Assembly (NCBI GenBank): GCA_943326015.2
Contig: CALPRQ020000039.1
Span: 1 to 33,835, forward strand
Length of the DNA stretch: 33,835 bases
Direction: 5' to 3'
Source of the DNA: Chitinophaga pinensis
GTDB lineage: Bacteria > Pseudomonadota > Gammaproteobacteria > Burkholderiales > Burkholderiaceae_C
Shown here: positions 1-9,898 of the stretch, one piece after another
Layout: each line of letters starts with the position of its first letter
Numbering within the stretch: the stretch's first letter is position 1
Notes under the pieces: generated by a model
The model's input: the letters and a program-made list of their open reading frames with translations, nothing else
What the model was told of the DNA's origin: nothing
Database searches by the model: none
Program-made: the position numbers and the translations under genes

Positions 1-98
1 ACAGCGTCGAGCGCGGTCTGCCGCTGGTAGCGCAGCGTCACCTGCTCCAGCCTGGCTACCGAGGCCGGCGCCGGGCGAGAGGGCGCCGGCAAGCTCAA
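1..98 (-). CDS. ABC transporter ATP-binding protein, N-terminal fragment (cut by window edge)
   Basis: The frame read leftwards from a TTG at 98 encodes about 33 residues, including VARLEQVTLRYQRQTALDAV. This is the usual first strand of an ABC ATPase domain, just before the Walker A region, which lies outside the window. The TTG overlaps the stop codon of the upstream HlyD-type gene (TTGA, 98-95), and an AAGGAG ribosome binding site precedes it by about 5 bases, which indicates translational coupling. An adaptor followed by an ABC ATPase is the arrangement of YhiI/RbbA-type or drug-export ABC systems (family knowledge). The substrate cannot be inferred from this fragment. Confidence 0.6.
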   Translation of the reverse strand, partial: MSLPAPSRPAPASVARLEQVTLRYQRQTALDA

Positions 99-1165
99 GG
101 CTGCTCCTTGAGCGCCAGCGCCTTGGGCCAGTCCGCCTGGGCGTCGAGCCTGATCCAGGCCAGGCCCGGCAGCCCGGTCTTGACCTGCTCGGCGTGGCGC
201 AGCAGCAGCTCTCTATCGACCTGGGCCCGGACGCGGAACATCAGTTTCTGGCGCTCGCTCGCGGTCTCCACCGTCTTGGGCGTGAACTGCGCCTGGCTGG
301 CCACGAACGAGACCCTGGCCGGGATCACGAACTCCGGCGCGGCGTCGAGCCGGATGCGCACCTCGCTGCCGAGCGCGACCCGGCCCGCCACCTGCTCGGG
401 CAGGAAGAAGGTCATGTAGACATCGGACAGGTCGACCAGCTCCAGCACGCGGCCGCCGCCCGCGACGATCTCGCCCGGATGCACCACCAGGAACTGCACC
501 CGGCCGTCGCGCGGCGCCTTGAGCTCGCTGTCGGCCAGCTCGACCTCGATGCGGGCCAGCGTCGCCTCCAAGGCCCGCACGTTGGCCTGCGCGGCGCCGA
601 CCTGGGTTCGGGCCGCCACGATGGCCGCTTCGGCCGCCCGCGCCTGCGCCTTGGCGGCGGCCAGCACGGCCTGCTGATTGCGCACCTTGGCGCGGTCGTC
701 TTCCAGCAGCTGTTCCGAGAAAAAACCTTCTTGTGCCAGCTGCTCCGAGCGCCGGGCCCGCCGGCGGACGCTGTCGAGTTCGCTCTCGCGCTGCACCGCC
801 ACCGCCAGCTCGGACTGGTATTTGCTTTCGGCCTGGGCCACCTGGGCCTGGGCCGCGCTGATGGCCTGCTGCGCCTGCTGCAGGCGCGCCACCGCTTCAT
901 CCCTCTGGGCCTGCAGGCTGTCGATCTGCATGCGGGCCAGTGGCTGGCCGGCCTGGACGAAGTCGCCCTCGCTGACCAGGATCTGTTGCACCCGTCCGGC
1001 CAGCTTGCTGGCGACCGCGATCTCGGTCGCCTCGATCCGGCCGTTGCCTCCGACCAGGCCTTCCATTCCGGTCTGGTCGCGCCAGCCGCTCCACCCGATC
1101 AGTGCGGCGATCGCTGCCGTCAGCAAGACTGCCGCAGCGGCAGCCGTTTTCCACTTGCCCGTCAT
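95..1165 (-). CDS. HlyD/EmrA-type membrane fusion protein (periplasmic adaptor)
   Basis: A 356-residue adaptor that would link an inner-membrane exporter to an outer-membrane channel. From the chosen start it has a short cytoplasmic stretch, one hydrophobic anchor (about residues 7-25), a biotinyl-lipoyl half motif (GRIEATEIAVASKLAGRV, then GDFVQAGQPLARMQ), a long Ala/Gln/Glu-rich coiled-coil hairpin, and the returning lipoyl half (LKAPRDGRVQFLVVHPGEIV) with a beta-barrel domain. The frame is open to 1243, but I chose the ATG at 1165. A purine-rich site (AAGGGGGA) lies 7 bases upstream, the anchor then sits at the N-terminus, and a candidate promoter lies at 1193-1220. The ABC ATPase gene overlaps its stop, so the pair probably forms an ABC-type exporter. 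The cargo is unknown. Confidence 0.85.
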   Translation of the reverse strand: MTGKWKTAAAAAVLLTAAIAALIGWSGWRDQTGMEGLVGGNGRIEATEIAVASKLAGRVQQILVSEGDFVQAGQPLARMQIDSLQAQRDEAVARLQQAQQAISAAQAQVAQAESKYQSELAVAVQRESELDSVRRRARRSEQLAQEGFFSEQLLEDDRAKVRNQQAVLAAAKAQARAAEAAIVAARTQVGAAQANVRALEATLARIEVELADSELKAPRDGRVQFLVVHPGEIVAGGGRVLELVDLSDVYMTFFLPEQVAGRVALGSEVRIRLDAAPEFVIPARVSFVASQAQFTPKTVETASERQKLMFRVRAQVDRELLLRHAEQVKTGLPGLAWIRLDAQADWPKALALKEQP

Positions 1166-1192
1166 CTGTCCATCCCCCTTCCCCTTCTGATG

Positions 1193-1220
1193 ATTATCGG
1201 GTGCGGCGCTGGTTTGTCGC
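1193..1220 (-). promoter_or_regulatory. Candidate promoter of the HlyD/ABC exporter operon
   Basis: On the minus strand a -35-like GCGACA (1220-1215) is followed after 16 bases by GATAAT (1198-1193). This puts transcription initiation roughly 20 bases before the ATG at 1165. A short inverted repeat, CCAGT-CTGG-ACTGG (1220-1233), touches the -35 element and could be an operator. This is motif matching by eye only. Confidence 0.35.
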
Positions 1221-1242
1221 CAGTCTGGACTGGTGAGCGGCA

Positions 1243-1283
1243 CCAGAAAAGCAAACAGGCCGCGGATCGCTCCGCGGCCTGTT
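1243..1283 (-). terminator. Rho-independent terminator of rpoD
   Basis: A 13-bp perfect stem (1254-1266 with 1271-1283, loop TCGC) is followed on the minus strand by TGCTTTTC. It starts 28 bases past the rpoD stop and separates rpoD from the HlyD-type gene. Confidence 0.85.
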
Positions 1284-1310
1284 CAGGAATCCGGTGGCTT
1301 CAGCCCGGCA

Positions 1311-3602
<2,292 letters not shown>

Positions 3603-3641
3603 GGCGGTTGAAACTGGGGACTCAGTAAGGTTGCACTAGCG

Positions 3642-3681
3642 GTCCGGTCAGGCCGGACGGTCTGGCCCCATACAAGGGGCC
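3642..3681 (-). other. Two tandem hairpins in the rpoD leader
   Basis: Two perfect inverted repeats lie in the 232-bp dnaG-rpoD gap: GGCCCC-ATACAA-GGGGCC (3664-3681) and GTCCGG-TCAGG-CCGGAC (3642-3658). Neither is followed by a T-run on either strand, so they do not look like terminators. In rpoD mRNA they would form two adjacent stem-loops about 40-80 bases before the start codon. They could be processing, stability or leader-control elements. A TATAAT-like hexamer on the minus strand overlaps the dnaG stop codon (near 3832-3837) and might be an internal rpoD -10, but I see no convincing -35. Confidence 0.4.
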
Positions 3682-3834
3682 GGCAAGCAAGCTTGGTGGG
3701 CGAACATTTGGTGTGCAGTCCTTGCGGGGCTAGCGGCTGTGGCTATTGGCCGGGGAGGGTTTCCCTGTTGCCCGTTCTGGGGCTTTGGCCGGTCCGGAGG
3801 TGCTGCTGTCGCGCTTGCGTGACAAGATTTTGGA

Positions 3835-5880
3835 TTATACCCGCGGGCTGGAGTTCCCGGCCTCCAGCGCTTTTCTGAGCGTCTGCAGCTCCCGGTAGCG
3901 CTCGAGTGCTTCGGGGTCATGTCCGGCAGCCGCGATCAGCTCGGTTTCGCGCTGCTTGAGCTCGTCGATGTGCAGCCGCCGCATCAACTCGCGCAGCTCG
4001 CGCCTGAGGTCGTCGGCCGAGGGCAGCGCCGCGCCCGCTTCACCGGCCGGTTCTTCGTCCTCGGGCCGCTGCAGCGCGAGTCCGCCCGCGTTGAGCTCAA
4101 GCGCCAGCGCCTCGAAGGGCTGGCCGCGCAGCGCCTCGCGCAAGGCGGCCCAGGGCTGGGGTCCGTGCTCGTGCCACTGGGTCTCCAGCCAGGCGAACAG
4201 CGCGCCATGCGGCTCGGGCTCGTGCGCGAGCAGCTGATGGTCGTCAGCGCTGAGCCAGTCCCAGGCCTCGGGCGTCGTCAGCACGATGCGCGCCACCCGG
4301 TCGGCCCGGCCCAGCAGGCCGCGCGATCCGCTGCGTCGGGTCGGGCGTATGGTGCCATCGCGTCCATCATCGCGACTGCTTTCATGGCCGCCGTAGCGGT
4401 GCTGCTGCCGGCTCTGTGTGGCCGCTTCATGCGGCAGCTCCGGCCAGCCGGACGGGTCTGCTTTGCCGCTCCAGGGGTCGGCATCGGCTTGCGGCCTGGG
4501 GGCGCTGGCGCGCGGCTTGCGCGCAGGCAGTCCCCTGGCCCGGTCGCGCTGGCTGGCCGCCGACCAGAGCCGGTCGAGCTCGCGCGTGTCCAGTCCCACG
4601 GCATCGGCAAACTCTCCCAGCAGCTGGCGCTTGAGCGCGCCGTCGGGCATCGCGCTCCAGAGCGGCTGCGCCTGCGCGGCCATGCGAGCGCGGCCCTCGG
4701 CCGTTTCGAGGTCGCAGTCGCTGGCCGCCGCTTCGAGCAGGAAGCGGCTCAGCGGCATCGCCTGCTTGACGCTCTGCGCGAAGGCGTCCGGACCCTGGGC
4801 GCGGATGAAGCTGTCGGGGTCGTGCTCGGGCGGCAGGAACAGGAACTTGATCGAGCGCGTGTCGCTGGCCCAGGGCAGGGCAGCTTCGAGCGCCTTGCGC
4901 GCGGCGCGCCGGCCGGCCGCGTCGCCGTCGAAGCTGAACACCACCGCGTCGGTGAAACGGAACAGCAGCCGCAGGTGGTCGGCGGTGCAGGCGGTGCCCA
5001 GCGTGGCCACGGCCTGGGCAAAGCCGAGCTGGGCCAGCGCGACCACGTCCATGTAGCCCTCGGTCACCAGGCAATAGCCGGCCTGGCGGATCGCGGTGCG
5101 AGCCTCGAACAGGCCGTAGAGCTCGTGGCCCTTGCTGAACACCGGCGTCTCGGGCGAGTTGAGGTACTTGGGCTCGCCCTGGCCCAGCACCCGGCCGCCA
5201 AAGCCTATGCATTCGCCCTTGACGTTGCGGATCGGGAACATGATCCGGTCGCGGAAGCGGTCGTAACGCTTGCCCTGGCGGGCCTCTCCTGCGTCGCCCG
5301 GCTGGGCCTCGTCGGAGGCAATCACCAGCCCGGACTCGACCAGCAGCGGGCTCTGATAGTCGGGCAGCACGGTCGAGAGGAAGCGCCAGCCCTCGGGCGC
5401 ATAGCCCAGGCCGAAGGTCTTGGCGATCTGGCCCGACAGGCCGCGGCCCTTGAGGTAGTCCTGCGCGTGCCTGTGCTGGCGCAGTTGCTGGTAATAGGCA
5501 TCGGCCGCCTGGTCCAGCACATCGTTGAGGGTGGCCTGCTTCTGGCGCTGCTCGGCGGCGCGGGCGCGCTCCTGCGGGCTCAGGTCTTCCTGCGGCACCT
5601 GCAGCCCGACCTGCTGCGCGAGGTCCTTGACCGCCTCGACGAAGCCGATGCCGGTGTGCTCCATCAGGAAGCCGACCGCATTGCCGTTCTTGCCGCAACC
5701 GAAGCAGTGGAAGAACTGCTTGGTCGGGCTGACGCTGAAGGAGGGTGACTTCTCGCCGTGGAAGGGGCACAGCCCCATGAAGTTGGCGCCGCCCTTCTTG
5801 AGCTGTACATAGCGGCCGACGACCTCGACGATGTCGACGCGCGCGAGGAGTTCCTGGATGAAAGACTGGGGTATGGCCAC
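3835..5880 (-). CDS. dnaG: DNA primase DnaG
   Basis: Synthesises RNA primers for DNA replication at the fork. The 681-residue product has an N-terminal CHC2 zinc-binding domain (C38, H41, C59, C62 in CPFHGEKSPSF and FHCFGCGKNGN) and the RNA polymerase core including YDRFRDRIMFPIRN. The TOPRIM motifs are VTEGYMDVV with E274 and FSFDGDAAG with D318 and D320. A variable linker leads to a C-terminal helicase-binding-type region. The start is a GTG at 5880. The gene begins only 30 bases after the ferric-iron-binding protein gene on the same strand, with no evident terminator, so read-through from that gene is likely. The usual partner rpsU is absent upstream. Confidence 0.98.
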   Translation of the reverse strand: MAIPQSFIQELLARVDIVEVVGRYVQLKKGGANFMGLCPFHGEKSPSFSVSPTKQFFHCFGCGKNGNAVGFLMEHTGIGFVEAVKDLAQQVGLQVPQEDLSPQERARAAEQRQKQATLNDVLDQAADAYYQQLRQHRHAQDYLKGRGLSGQIAKTFGLGYAPEGWRFLSTVLPDYQSPLLVESGLVIASDEAQPGDAGEARQGKRYDRFRDRIMFPIRNVKGECIGFGGRVLGQGEPKYLNSPETPVFSKGHELYGLFEARTAIRQAGYCLVTEGYMDVVALAQLGFAQAVATLGTACTADHLRLLFRFTDAVVFSFDGDAAGRRAARKALEAALPWASDTRSIKFLFLPPEHDPDSFIRAQGPDAFAQSVKQAMPLSRFLLEAAASDCDLETAEGRARMAAQAQPLWSAMPDGALKRQLLGEFADAVGLDTRELDRLWSAASQRDRARGLPARKPRASAPRPQADADPWSGKADPSGWPELPHEAATQSRQQHRYGGHESSRDDGRDGTIRPTRRSGSRGLLGRADRVARIVLTTPEAWDWLSADDHQLLAHEPEPHGALFAWLETQWHEHGPQPWAALREALRGQPFEALALELNAGGLALQRPEDEEPAGEAGAALPSADDLRRELRELMRRLHIDELKQRETELIAAAGHDPEALERYRELQTLRKALEAGNSSPRV

Positions 5881-5910
5881 GGCGCTATTTTCGCCGAAGC
5901 CGGCCTGGCA

Positions 5911-6957
5911 TCACTTGTAGCCGACGCGGTCCAGCATCTGCTGCACCTTGGTCAGGTTCTTGGCCACCACGCCGAGCGGGATGTTCTCGGCCTTGAACTT
6001 GTCGCCGCCCATCGCCTTGAGCGCCGCATTCTCGATCTTCACGCCCTTGGCGGCCGGGAACTCATGGTTGCCGTTGGCGAAGTAGTCCTGCGCGAACGGG
6101 CTGGCCAGGTATTCCATGAACAGCACGGCGTTCTCCGGGTGCTTGGCATGCTTGGCCACTGCCGCGCCGCCGATGTTGACATGGGTGCCGCTGGTGCCCT
6201 GGTTGGGGAAGACCACGCGCACCTTCTCCATGGTCTTGCGGTCCTCGGGCTTGTCGGACTTGATCAGGCGTGCAACGTAGTAGCTGTTGGTCAGCGCCAC
6301 GCCGCATTCGCCCGAGGCGACCGCCTTGATCTGGTCGGTGTCGCCGCCCTTGGGGGCGCGCGCCATGTTGTCGACCAGGCCCTTGAGCCAGGCCTCCCCC
6401 TTGGCGTCACCCAGGCGCTCGACCACGGTGGCGAATAGTGACAAGTTGTAAGGATGGGAACCCGAGCGGGTGCAGACTTGTCCCTTGAGCTTGGGGTCGG
6501 ACAGCTGCTCGTAGTTCGCTACGTCGGCGGCCTTGACCCGCAGCGGGTCGTAGACGATCACGCGGGCGCGGGTCGAGAAGCCGGTCCAGCTCACGCCCTC
6601 GGCCGTCGGCGTGGCGCGCAGATTGGCCGGAATCACCGCGTCAAGCTTGGCCGACTTGATCGGCTTGAACAGGCCCAGGGCATCGGCGCTGGCCATGCGG
6701 GCCGCATCGACCAGCATGATCACGTCGGCCGGCGATGCGCTGCCCTCGGCGCGCAGGCGCGCGACAATGCCGGCATCGTCAGAGTCCACCCGGTTGATCT
6801 GGATGCCGGTGGTCTTGGTGAAGGTCTCGTACATCAGCTCGTCGCCCTGATAGTGGCGCGCCGAGTAGATGTTGAGCACCTTGTCCTGTGCCTGTGCCGA
6901 TGCGGCCGCCGTCAGGGTGGCGAAGCCGATGAGGGTGAGGAATCTTGCGTATGCCAT
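5911..6957 (-). CDS. Ferric iron ABC transporter periplasmic binding protein (FbpA/FutA type)
   Basis: Binds Fe(III) in the periplasm and passes it to an inner-membrane ABC importer. The 348-residue protein has a Sec signal peptide (cleavage probably after AQA at about 23), then VLNIYSARHYQGDELMYETF, typical of the FutA/FbpA cluster. It also carries the tandem tyrosines Y226-Y227 in ALTNSYYVARL, used by this family to coordinate iron, and the family signature GTHVNIGGAAVAKHAKHPENA. The permease and ATPase genes are not in the window, so it is an orphan here. It sits directly upstream of dnaG-rpoD. A promoter containing a Fur-like palindrome lies at 6991-7019, so iron repression is expected. 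Confidence 0.9.
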   Translation of the reverse strand: MAYARFLTLIGFATLTAAASAQAQDKVLNIYSARHYQGDELMYETFTKTTGIQINRVDSDDAGIVARLRAEGSASPADVIMLVDAARMASADALGLFKPIKSAKLDAVIPANLRATPTAEGVSWTGFSTRARVIVYDPLRVKAADVANYEQLSDPKLKGQVCTRSGSHPYNLSLFATVVERLGDAKGEAWLKGLVDNMARAPKGGDTDQIKAVASGECGVALTNSYYVARLIKSDKPEDRKTMEKVRVVFPNQGTSGTHVNIGGAAVAKHAKHPENAVLFMEYLASPFAQDYFANGNHEFPAAKGVKIENAALKAMGGDKFKAENIPLGVVAKNLTKVQQMLDRVGYK

Positions 6958-6990
6958 GGGAATGCCTGCTGGTGATGGAAACTGGAATTC

Positions 6991-7019
6991 ATCTTAACAC
7001 TAACGCGAATCGTTCGCAA
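6991..7019 (-). promoter_or_regulatory. Promoter of the iron-binding protein gene with embedded Fur-like box
   Basis: On the minus strand TTGCGA (7019-7014) and TAAGAT (6996-6991) are spaced by exactly 17 bases. Between and over them lies the inverted repeat GCGAA-TCG-TTCGC (7005-7017), in the context AACGCGAATCGTTCGCAAT. That pattern resembles Fur boxes I recall from betaproteobacterial iron genes, with the GCGAAT/ATTCGC type of half site. Its position inside the promoter fits repression. It also lies about 20-30 bases before the divergent patatin-like gene. Confidence 0.5.
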
Positions 7020-7035
7020 TAACATTGGATCAAGG

Positions 7036-8007
7036 ATGTCGTTTGAGAATAAGCAACAGCTTGGACTGTCCCGGCGTGCCTGTCTGTGGGCCGGACTGAC
7101 CGGCTTGGGTCTGCTGGCAGGCTGCTCGTCCCTGTCAGTACCCGGTAGCCCGGTAGCGGGGGGGAGCATCCCGCCAGCGGCAGTTACACCGGAACCGACC
7201 CAGCGCAGCCGCCCGCCCCGCATCGGCCTGGCGCTGGGTGGTGGCGCGGCGCGCGGCTTTGCCCATGTGGGCGTGATCCAGGTGCTGGAGCAGAACGGCA
7301 TCCTGCCCGACCTGGTCGTGGGCACTTCGGCCGGCAGCCTGGTGGCCGCGCTCTACGCCAGCGGGCGCAACGGCGCCGAGCTCGAACAGGCCGCGCTCAG
7401 GATGGACGAGGCCGCCATCACCGACTGGACGCTGCCGCTGTTCAATCGCGGGCTGCTGCGCGGTGACGCGCTGGCGCGCTACGTCAACCAGCAGGTGCAG
7501 GGCAAGACCATCCAGGACATGAGGCGCCCGCTGGGCATCGTCGCGACCGACCTGGCCAACGGTCAGGGCATGCTGTTCCAGCGCGGCGACACCGGCACCG
7601 CGGTGCGCGCTTCGAGCGCGGTGCCGGGCGTGTTCTCGCCGGTCGCCATCGGCGGGCGCGAGTATGTCGACGGCGGCCTGGTCGCGCCGGTGCCGGTGCA
7701 GCAGGCACGCCAGATGGGGGCCGAGTTCGTGATCGCGGTCAATATCTCCAGCCCGCCCGACGGTAACGGCACCGGCGACACCTTCAAGGTGCTGATGCAG
7801 ACCTTCGACATCATGGGCCAGACCATCAACCGCTACGCGCTGGCCGAGGCCGATCTGGTGATCAAGCCCGAGCTCAGGGGCGTGGGCAGTGCGGACTTCT
7901 CGGCGCGCCAGCGCTCGATTGTCGCGGGCCGTGCCGCCATGCAGGCGGCGCTGCCGCGCCTGCGCGAGCGCCTGCAGTCGAGTCGGGTGGCGCTGGCTGG
8001 CTACTGA
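7036..8007 (+). CDS. Patatin-like phospholipase, predicted lipoprotein
   Basis: A serine acyl hydrolase of the patatin/RssA group. The 323-residue product starts with a twin-Arg-like n-region (SRRACLW), then a hydrophobic segment and a lipobox ending at C30 (GLLAGC), so it is probably lipid-anchored. The catalytic domain shows the oxyanion loop GGGAARG (68-74), the nucleophile elbow GTSAG with S98, and the dyad aspartate D212 in YVDGG. These are all the residues needed for activity. The ATG at 7036 is preceded directly by GGATCAAGG, so the ribosome binding site is weak or very close. It is divergent from the iron-binding protein gene and shares its 78-bp control region. The natural lipid substrate is unknown. 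Confidence 0.88.
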   Translation: MSFENKQQLGLSRRACLWAGLTGLGLLAGCSSLSVPGSPVAGGSIPPAAVTPEPTQRSRPPRIGLALGGGAARGFAHVGVIQVLEQNGILPDLVVGTSAGSLVAALYASGRNGAELEQAALRMDEAAITDWTLPLFNRGLLRGDALARYVNQQVQGKTIQDMRRPLGIVATDLANGQGMLFQRGDTGTAVRASSAVPGVFSPVAIGGREYVDGGLVAPVPVQQARQMGAEFVIAVNISSPPDGNGTGDTFKVLMQTFDIMGQTINRYALAEADLVIKPELRGVGSADFSARQRSIVAGRAAMQAALPRLRERLQSSRVALAGY

Positions 8008-8026
8008 ACCCGCGCTTCAGCCAACG

Positions 8027-8056
8027 AAAAAAAGGCCTCGCGACACCGCGAGGCCT
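8027..8056 (-). terminator. Rho-independent terminator of the phasin gene
   Basis: A perfect 10-bp stem, AGGCCTCGCG (8033-8042) and CGCGAGGCCT (8047-8056), has an ACAC loop. It is followed on the minus strand by a run of seven T residues (8033-8027). It lies about 75 bases past the phasin stop and also lies just downstream of the convergent patatin-like gene. Confidence 0.85.
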
Positions 8057-8129
8057 GAAAGGGCCCCTGAACCCCTGTTCCCGGGGACCCGAGGAGACAA
8101 CCTCAAATCGTCATGTAGGGTGGCGCGGT

Positions 8130-8672
8130 TCAGCGCTTCTTGGCGGTCTGCTTGACGCTGGTGTTCATCTGATGGGCCAGGGTGTGGACGTTGGCCTGCG
8201 TCATTTCGGTGGCTTGCTTGACGGCCTTCTGTACCTGATCCATCGCACCGGAGGCGGCGTTGACCGCGCTGCGCACGGCGGTGATCAGGGGCTCGGAGCC
8301 GGCCGGTGCGTTCCTGGCGGCATTGTCGAACAGGGCCATGAACTTCTGCTGGGCTTCGGCGGACTGGTCTTCGGCCGCCTTGGCGAATTCGGTGCTGGTG
8401 TCGGAGGCGATCTCGAACAGCTGGCGGCTGTAGGCGCTGACCTTCTCGGCCAGCGGCTGCATCAGGCGGGCCTGCAGGTCCAGCAGTTCCTGGGCGTCCT
8501 TGGCGCTGAGCATGGCCTGCGTGTTGCTGGCTGCTTCGTTGACGGTGGCGCGGGTGGCCTGCAGATTGAGGTCAACCAGGCGTTCGACACCCTCGAAGGC
8601 CTTCTGCGTCAGGCCGAACAGCGTTTCGATGTTGGCTTTCTGGGCGGCGAGGATCTGTTCGGCGGTCAGCAT
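8130..8672 (-). CDS. Phasin family protein (polyhydroxyalkanoate granule coat)
   Basis: A 180-residue helical protein that would coat PHA granules and limit their size and coalescence. It begins [38 protein letters not shown] in sequence pattern, which is the conserved N-terminal helix of betaproteobacterial phasins. It continues with amphipathic heptad-like repeats and ends in a basic Lys-rich tail (KQTAKKR), with no signal peptide. An AGGAGA site lies 8 bases before the ATG. It is flanked by its own promoter with a PhaR-type operator and its own terminator, so it is monocistronic. phaP is the likely symbol class, but which paralogue it is cannot be decided. Confidence 0.92.
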   Translation of the reverse strand: MLTAEQILAAQKANIETLFGLTQKAFEGVERLVDLNLQATRATVNEAASNTQAMLSAKDAQELLDLQARLMQPLAEKVSAYSRQLFEIASDTSTEFAKAAEDQSAEAQQKFMALFDNAARNAPAGSEPLITAVRSAVNAASGAMDQVQKAVKQATEMTQANVHTLAHQMNTSVKQTAKKR

Positions 8673-8742
8673 GTCATGTCTCCTGTAGAAATAGGGTCCG
8701 ATCGGGTAGCCCGTAGCTCAGGCGAATCGATCAGACAAGATT

Positions 8743-8793
8743 TGCTGCAGTGCAGCATGCGTTTGATTATAGGGAGCTGCGCGCGCTTTGCAA
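8743..8793 (-). promoter_or_regulatory. Phasin promoter with PhaR-type operator
   Basis: On the minus strand TTGCAA (8793-8788) and a perfect TATAAT (8771-8766) are spaced by 16 bases. Starting about where transcription should begin is the palindrome TGCTGCA-G-TGCAGCA (8743-8757). It contains CTGC-AGT-GCAG, the CTGC-N3-GCAG pattern reported for PhaR, the repressor that senses PHA and controls phasin genes. The placement suits repression. The site match is seen directly; PhaR binding is inferred. Confidence 0.65.
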
Positions 8794-8850
8794 GCCCTCC
8801 GTGCGACCCATGCCGGCATCAGGTCTGCGCACTTGCGCCAGAATGCGGCT

Positions 8851-9804
8851 GTGCAAGCCTTCTATTCCGACCAGTTCGTGCTGCCCTTGCCCGAGGGCCA
8901 TCGTTTTCCCATGGCCAAGTACGCCATGCTGCGCGAGCGGCTTGAGCAGGAGCTGCCTGCTGTGCGGCTGGCACCGGCCCAGCTCGCCAGCGCCGGCGAG
9001 CTGGCGCTGGCGCACCATCCGGCCTATGTCGCGGCCGTGGCGCAAGGCGGGCTCACGCCCGCGCAGCAGCGCGAGATCGGATTTCCCTGGTCGCCCGCCA
9101 TGGCCGAGCGCGCGCTGCGCTCGGTCGGCGCGACGCTGCAGGCCTGCCGTGCCGCCTTGTCCGGCGAGGGCCTGGCGGCCAACCTCGCGGGCGGCACCCA
9201 CCACGCCTATGCCGACAAGGGCGCGGGCTTCTGTGTCTTCAACGACGCGGCAGTGGCCGCGCGCGCGATGCAGGCCGAATGGGGCCGCAGCGGCGCGGCC
9301 GGGCGCCGGCGTGAATTGCGCATCGCGGTGATCGACCTCGACGTGCACCAGGGCAACGGGACGGCGAGCATCTTCCAGGGCGACGACAGCGTGTTCACGC
9401 TCTCGCTGCATGGCGAGAAGAATTTTCCCTTCCGCAAGGAGGACAGCGACTGTGACATCGCGCTGCCCGATGGCTGTGGCGATGCCGACTATCTGGCCGC
9501 GCTCGAGCAGGGCCTGGCCGAGCTTGAGTGCCGCTTCGAGCCCGGGCTGATCATCTACCTGGCTGGCATGGACCCGCACGAGAACGACCGCCTGGGCCGG
9601 CTCAAGCTCACGGCCGACGGCCTGGAGGCACGCGACCGGCGCGTGTTCGACTGGGCCTGGCAGCGCCGCATTCCGCTGGCCATGACCATGGCCGGTGGCT
9701 ACGGCCGCAACATCGCGACCACGGTCGGGCTGCAGGTCAACAGCTACCGGGTCGCGCTGGATTACTGGCGGCGCTGGCAGCGGGCTGCGCCGGAGCAGGG
9801 CTGA
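8851..9804 (+). CDS. Histone deacetylase/AcuC/AphA superfamily hydrolase
   Basis: A zinc amidohydrolase of the arginase-deacetylase fold, which in bacteria acts on acetylated amines or lysines. From the chosen start (317 residues) it has the His pair H117-H118 in GGTHHAYADKG, zinc ligands D164 and H166 in IDLDVHQGNGT and D241 in AGMDPHEND, and the catalytic Tyr Y284 in AGGYGRN. The catalytic set is therefore complete. The frame is open back to a TTG at 8788, but that TTG lies in the phasin -35 element. Relatives usually begin with a short residue run followed by FYSDHFVLPLPEGHRFP-like sequence, so I chose GTG at 8851 despite a poor ribosome binding site. The physiological substrate is not evident. 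Confidence 0.85.
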   Translation: MQAFYSDQFVLPLPEGHRFPMAKYAMLRERLEQELPAVRLAPAQLASAGELALAHHPAYVAAVAQGGLTPAQQREIGFPWSPAMAERALRSVGATLQACRAALSGEGLAANLAGGTHHAYADKGAGFCVFNDAAVAARAMQAEWGRSGAAGRRRELRIAVIDLDVHQGNGTASIFQGDDSVFTLSLHGEKNFPFRKEDSDCDIALPDGCGDADYLAALEQGLAELECRFEPGLIIYLAGMDPHENDRLGRLKLTADGLEARDRRVFDWAWQRRIPLAMTMAGGYGRNIATTVGLQVNSYRVALDYWRRWQRAAPEQG

Positions 9805-9898
9805 GCGGTTTGCCGCGCTGGCACAATCTCCTGTACCCGGGCCATGCTGCGACGGCGGTCCGCTTCCTGAATGACCCCCCCTCAAGAGGAGACAAGAC

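Noticed and set aside
3919-5748. 609-codon plus-strand open frame opposite dnaG
   Set aside because: An antisense shadow in GC-rich DNA. The translation has no recognisable motif and dnaG has all its catalytic residues.
8788-8850. Upstream TTG start for the histone-deacetylase-like gene
   Set aside because: The TTG lies within the phasin -35 element and the extra residues are not part of the family.
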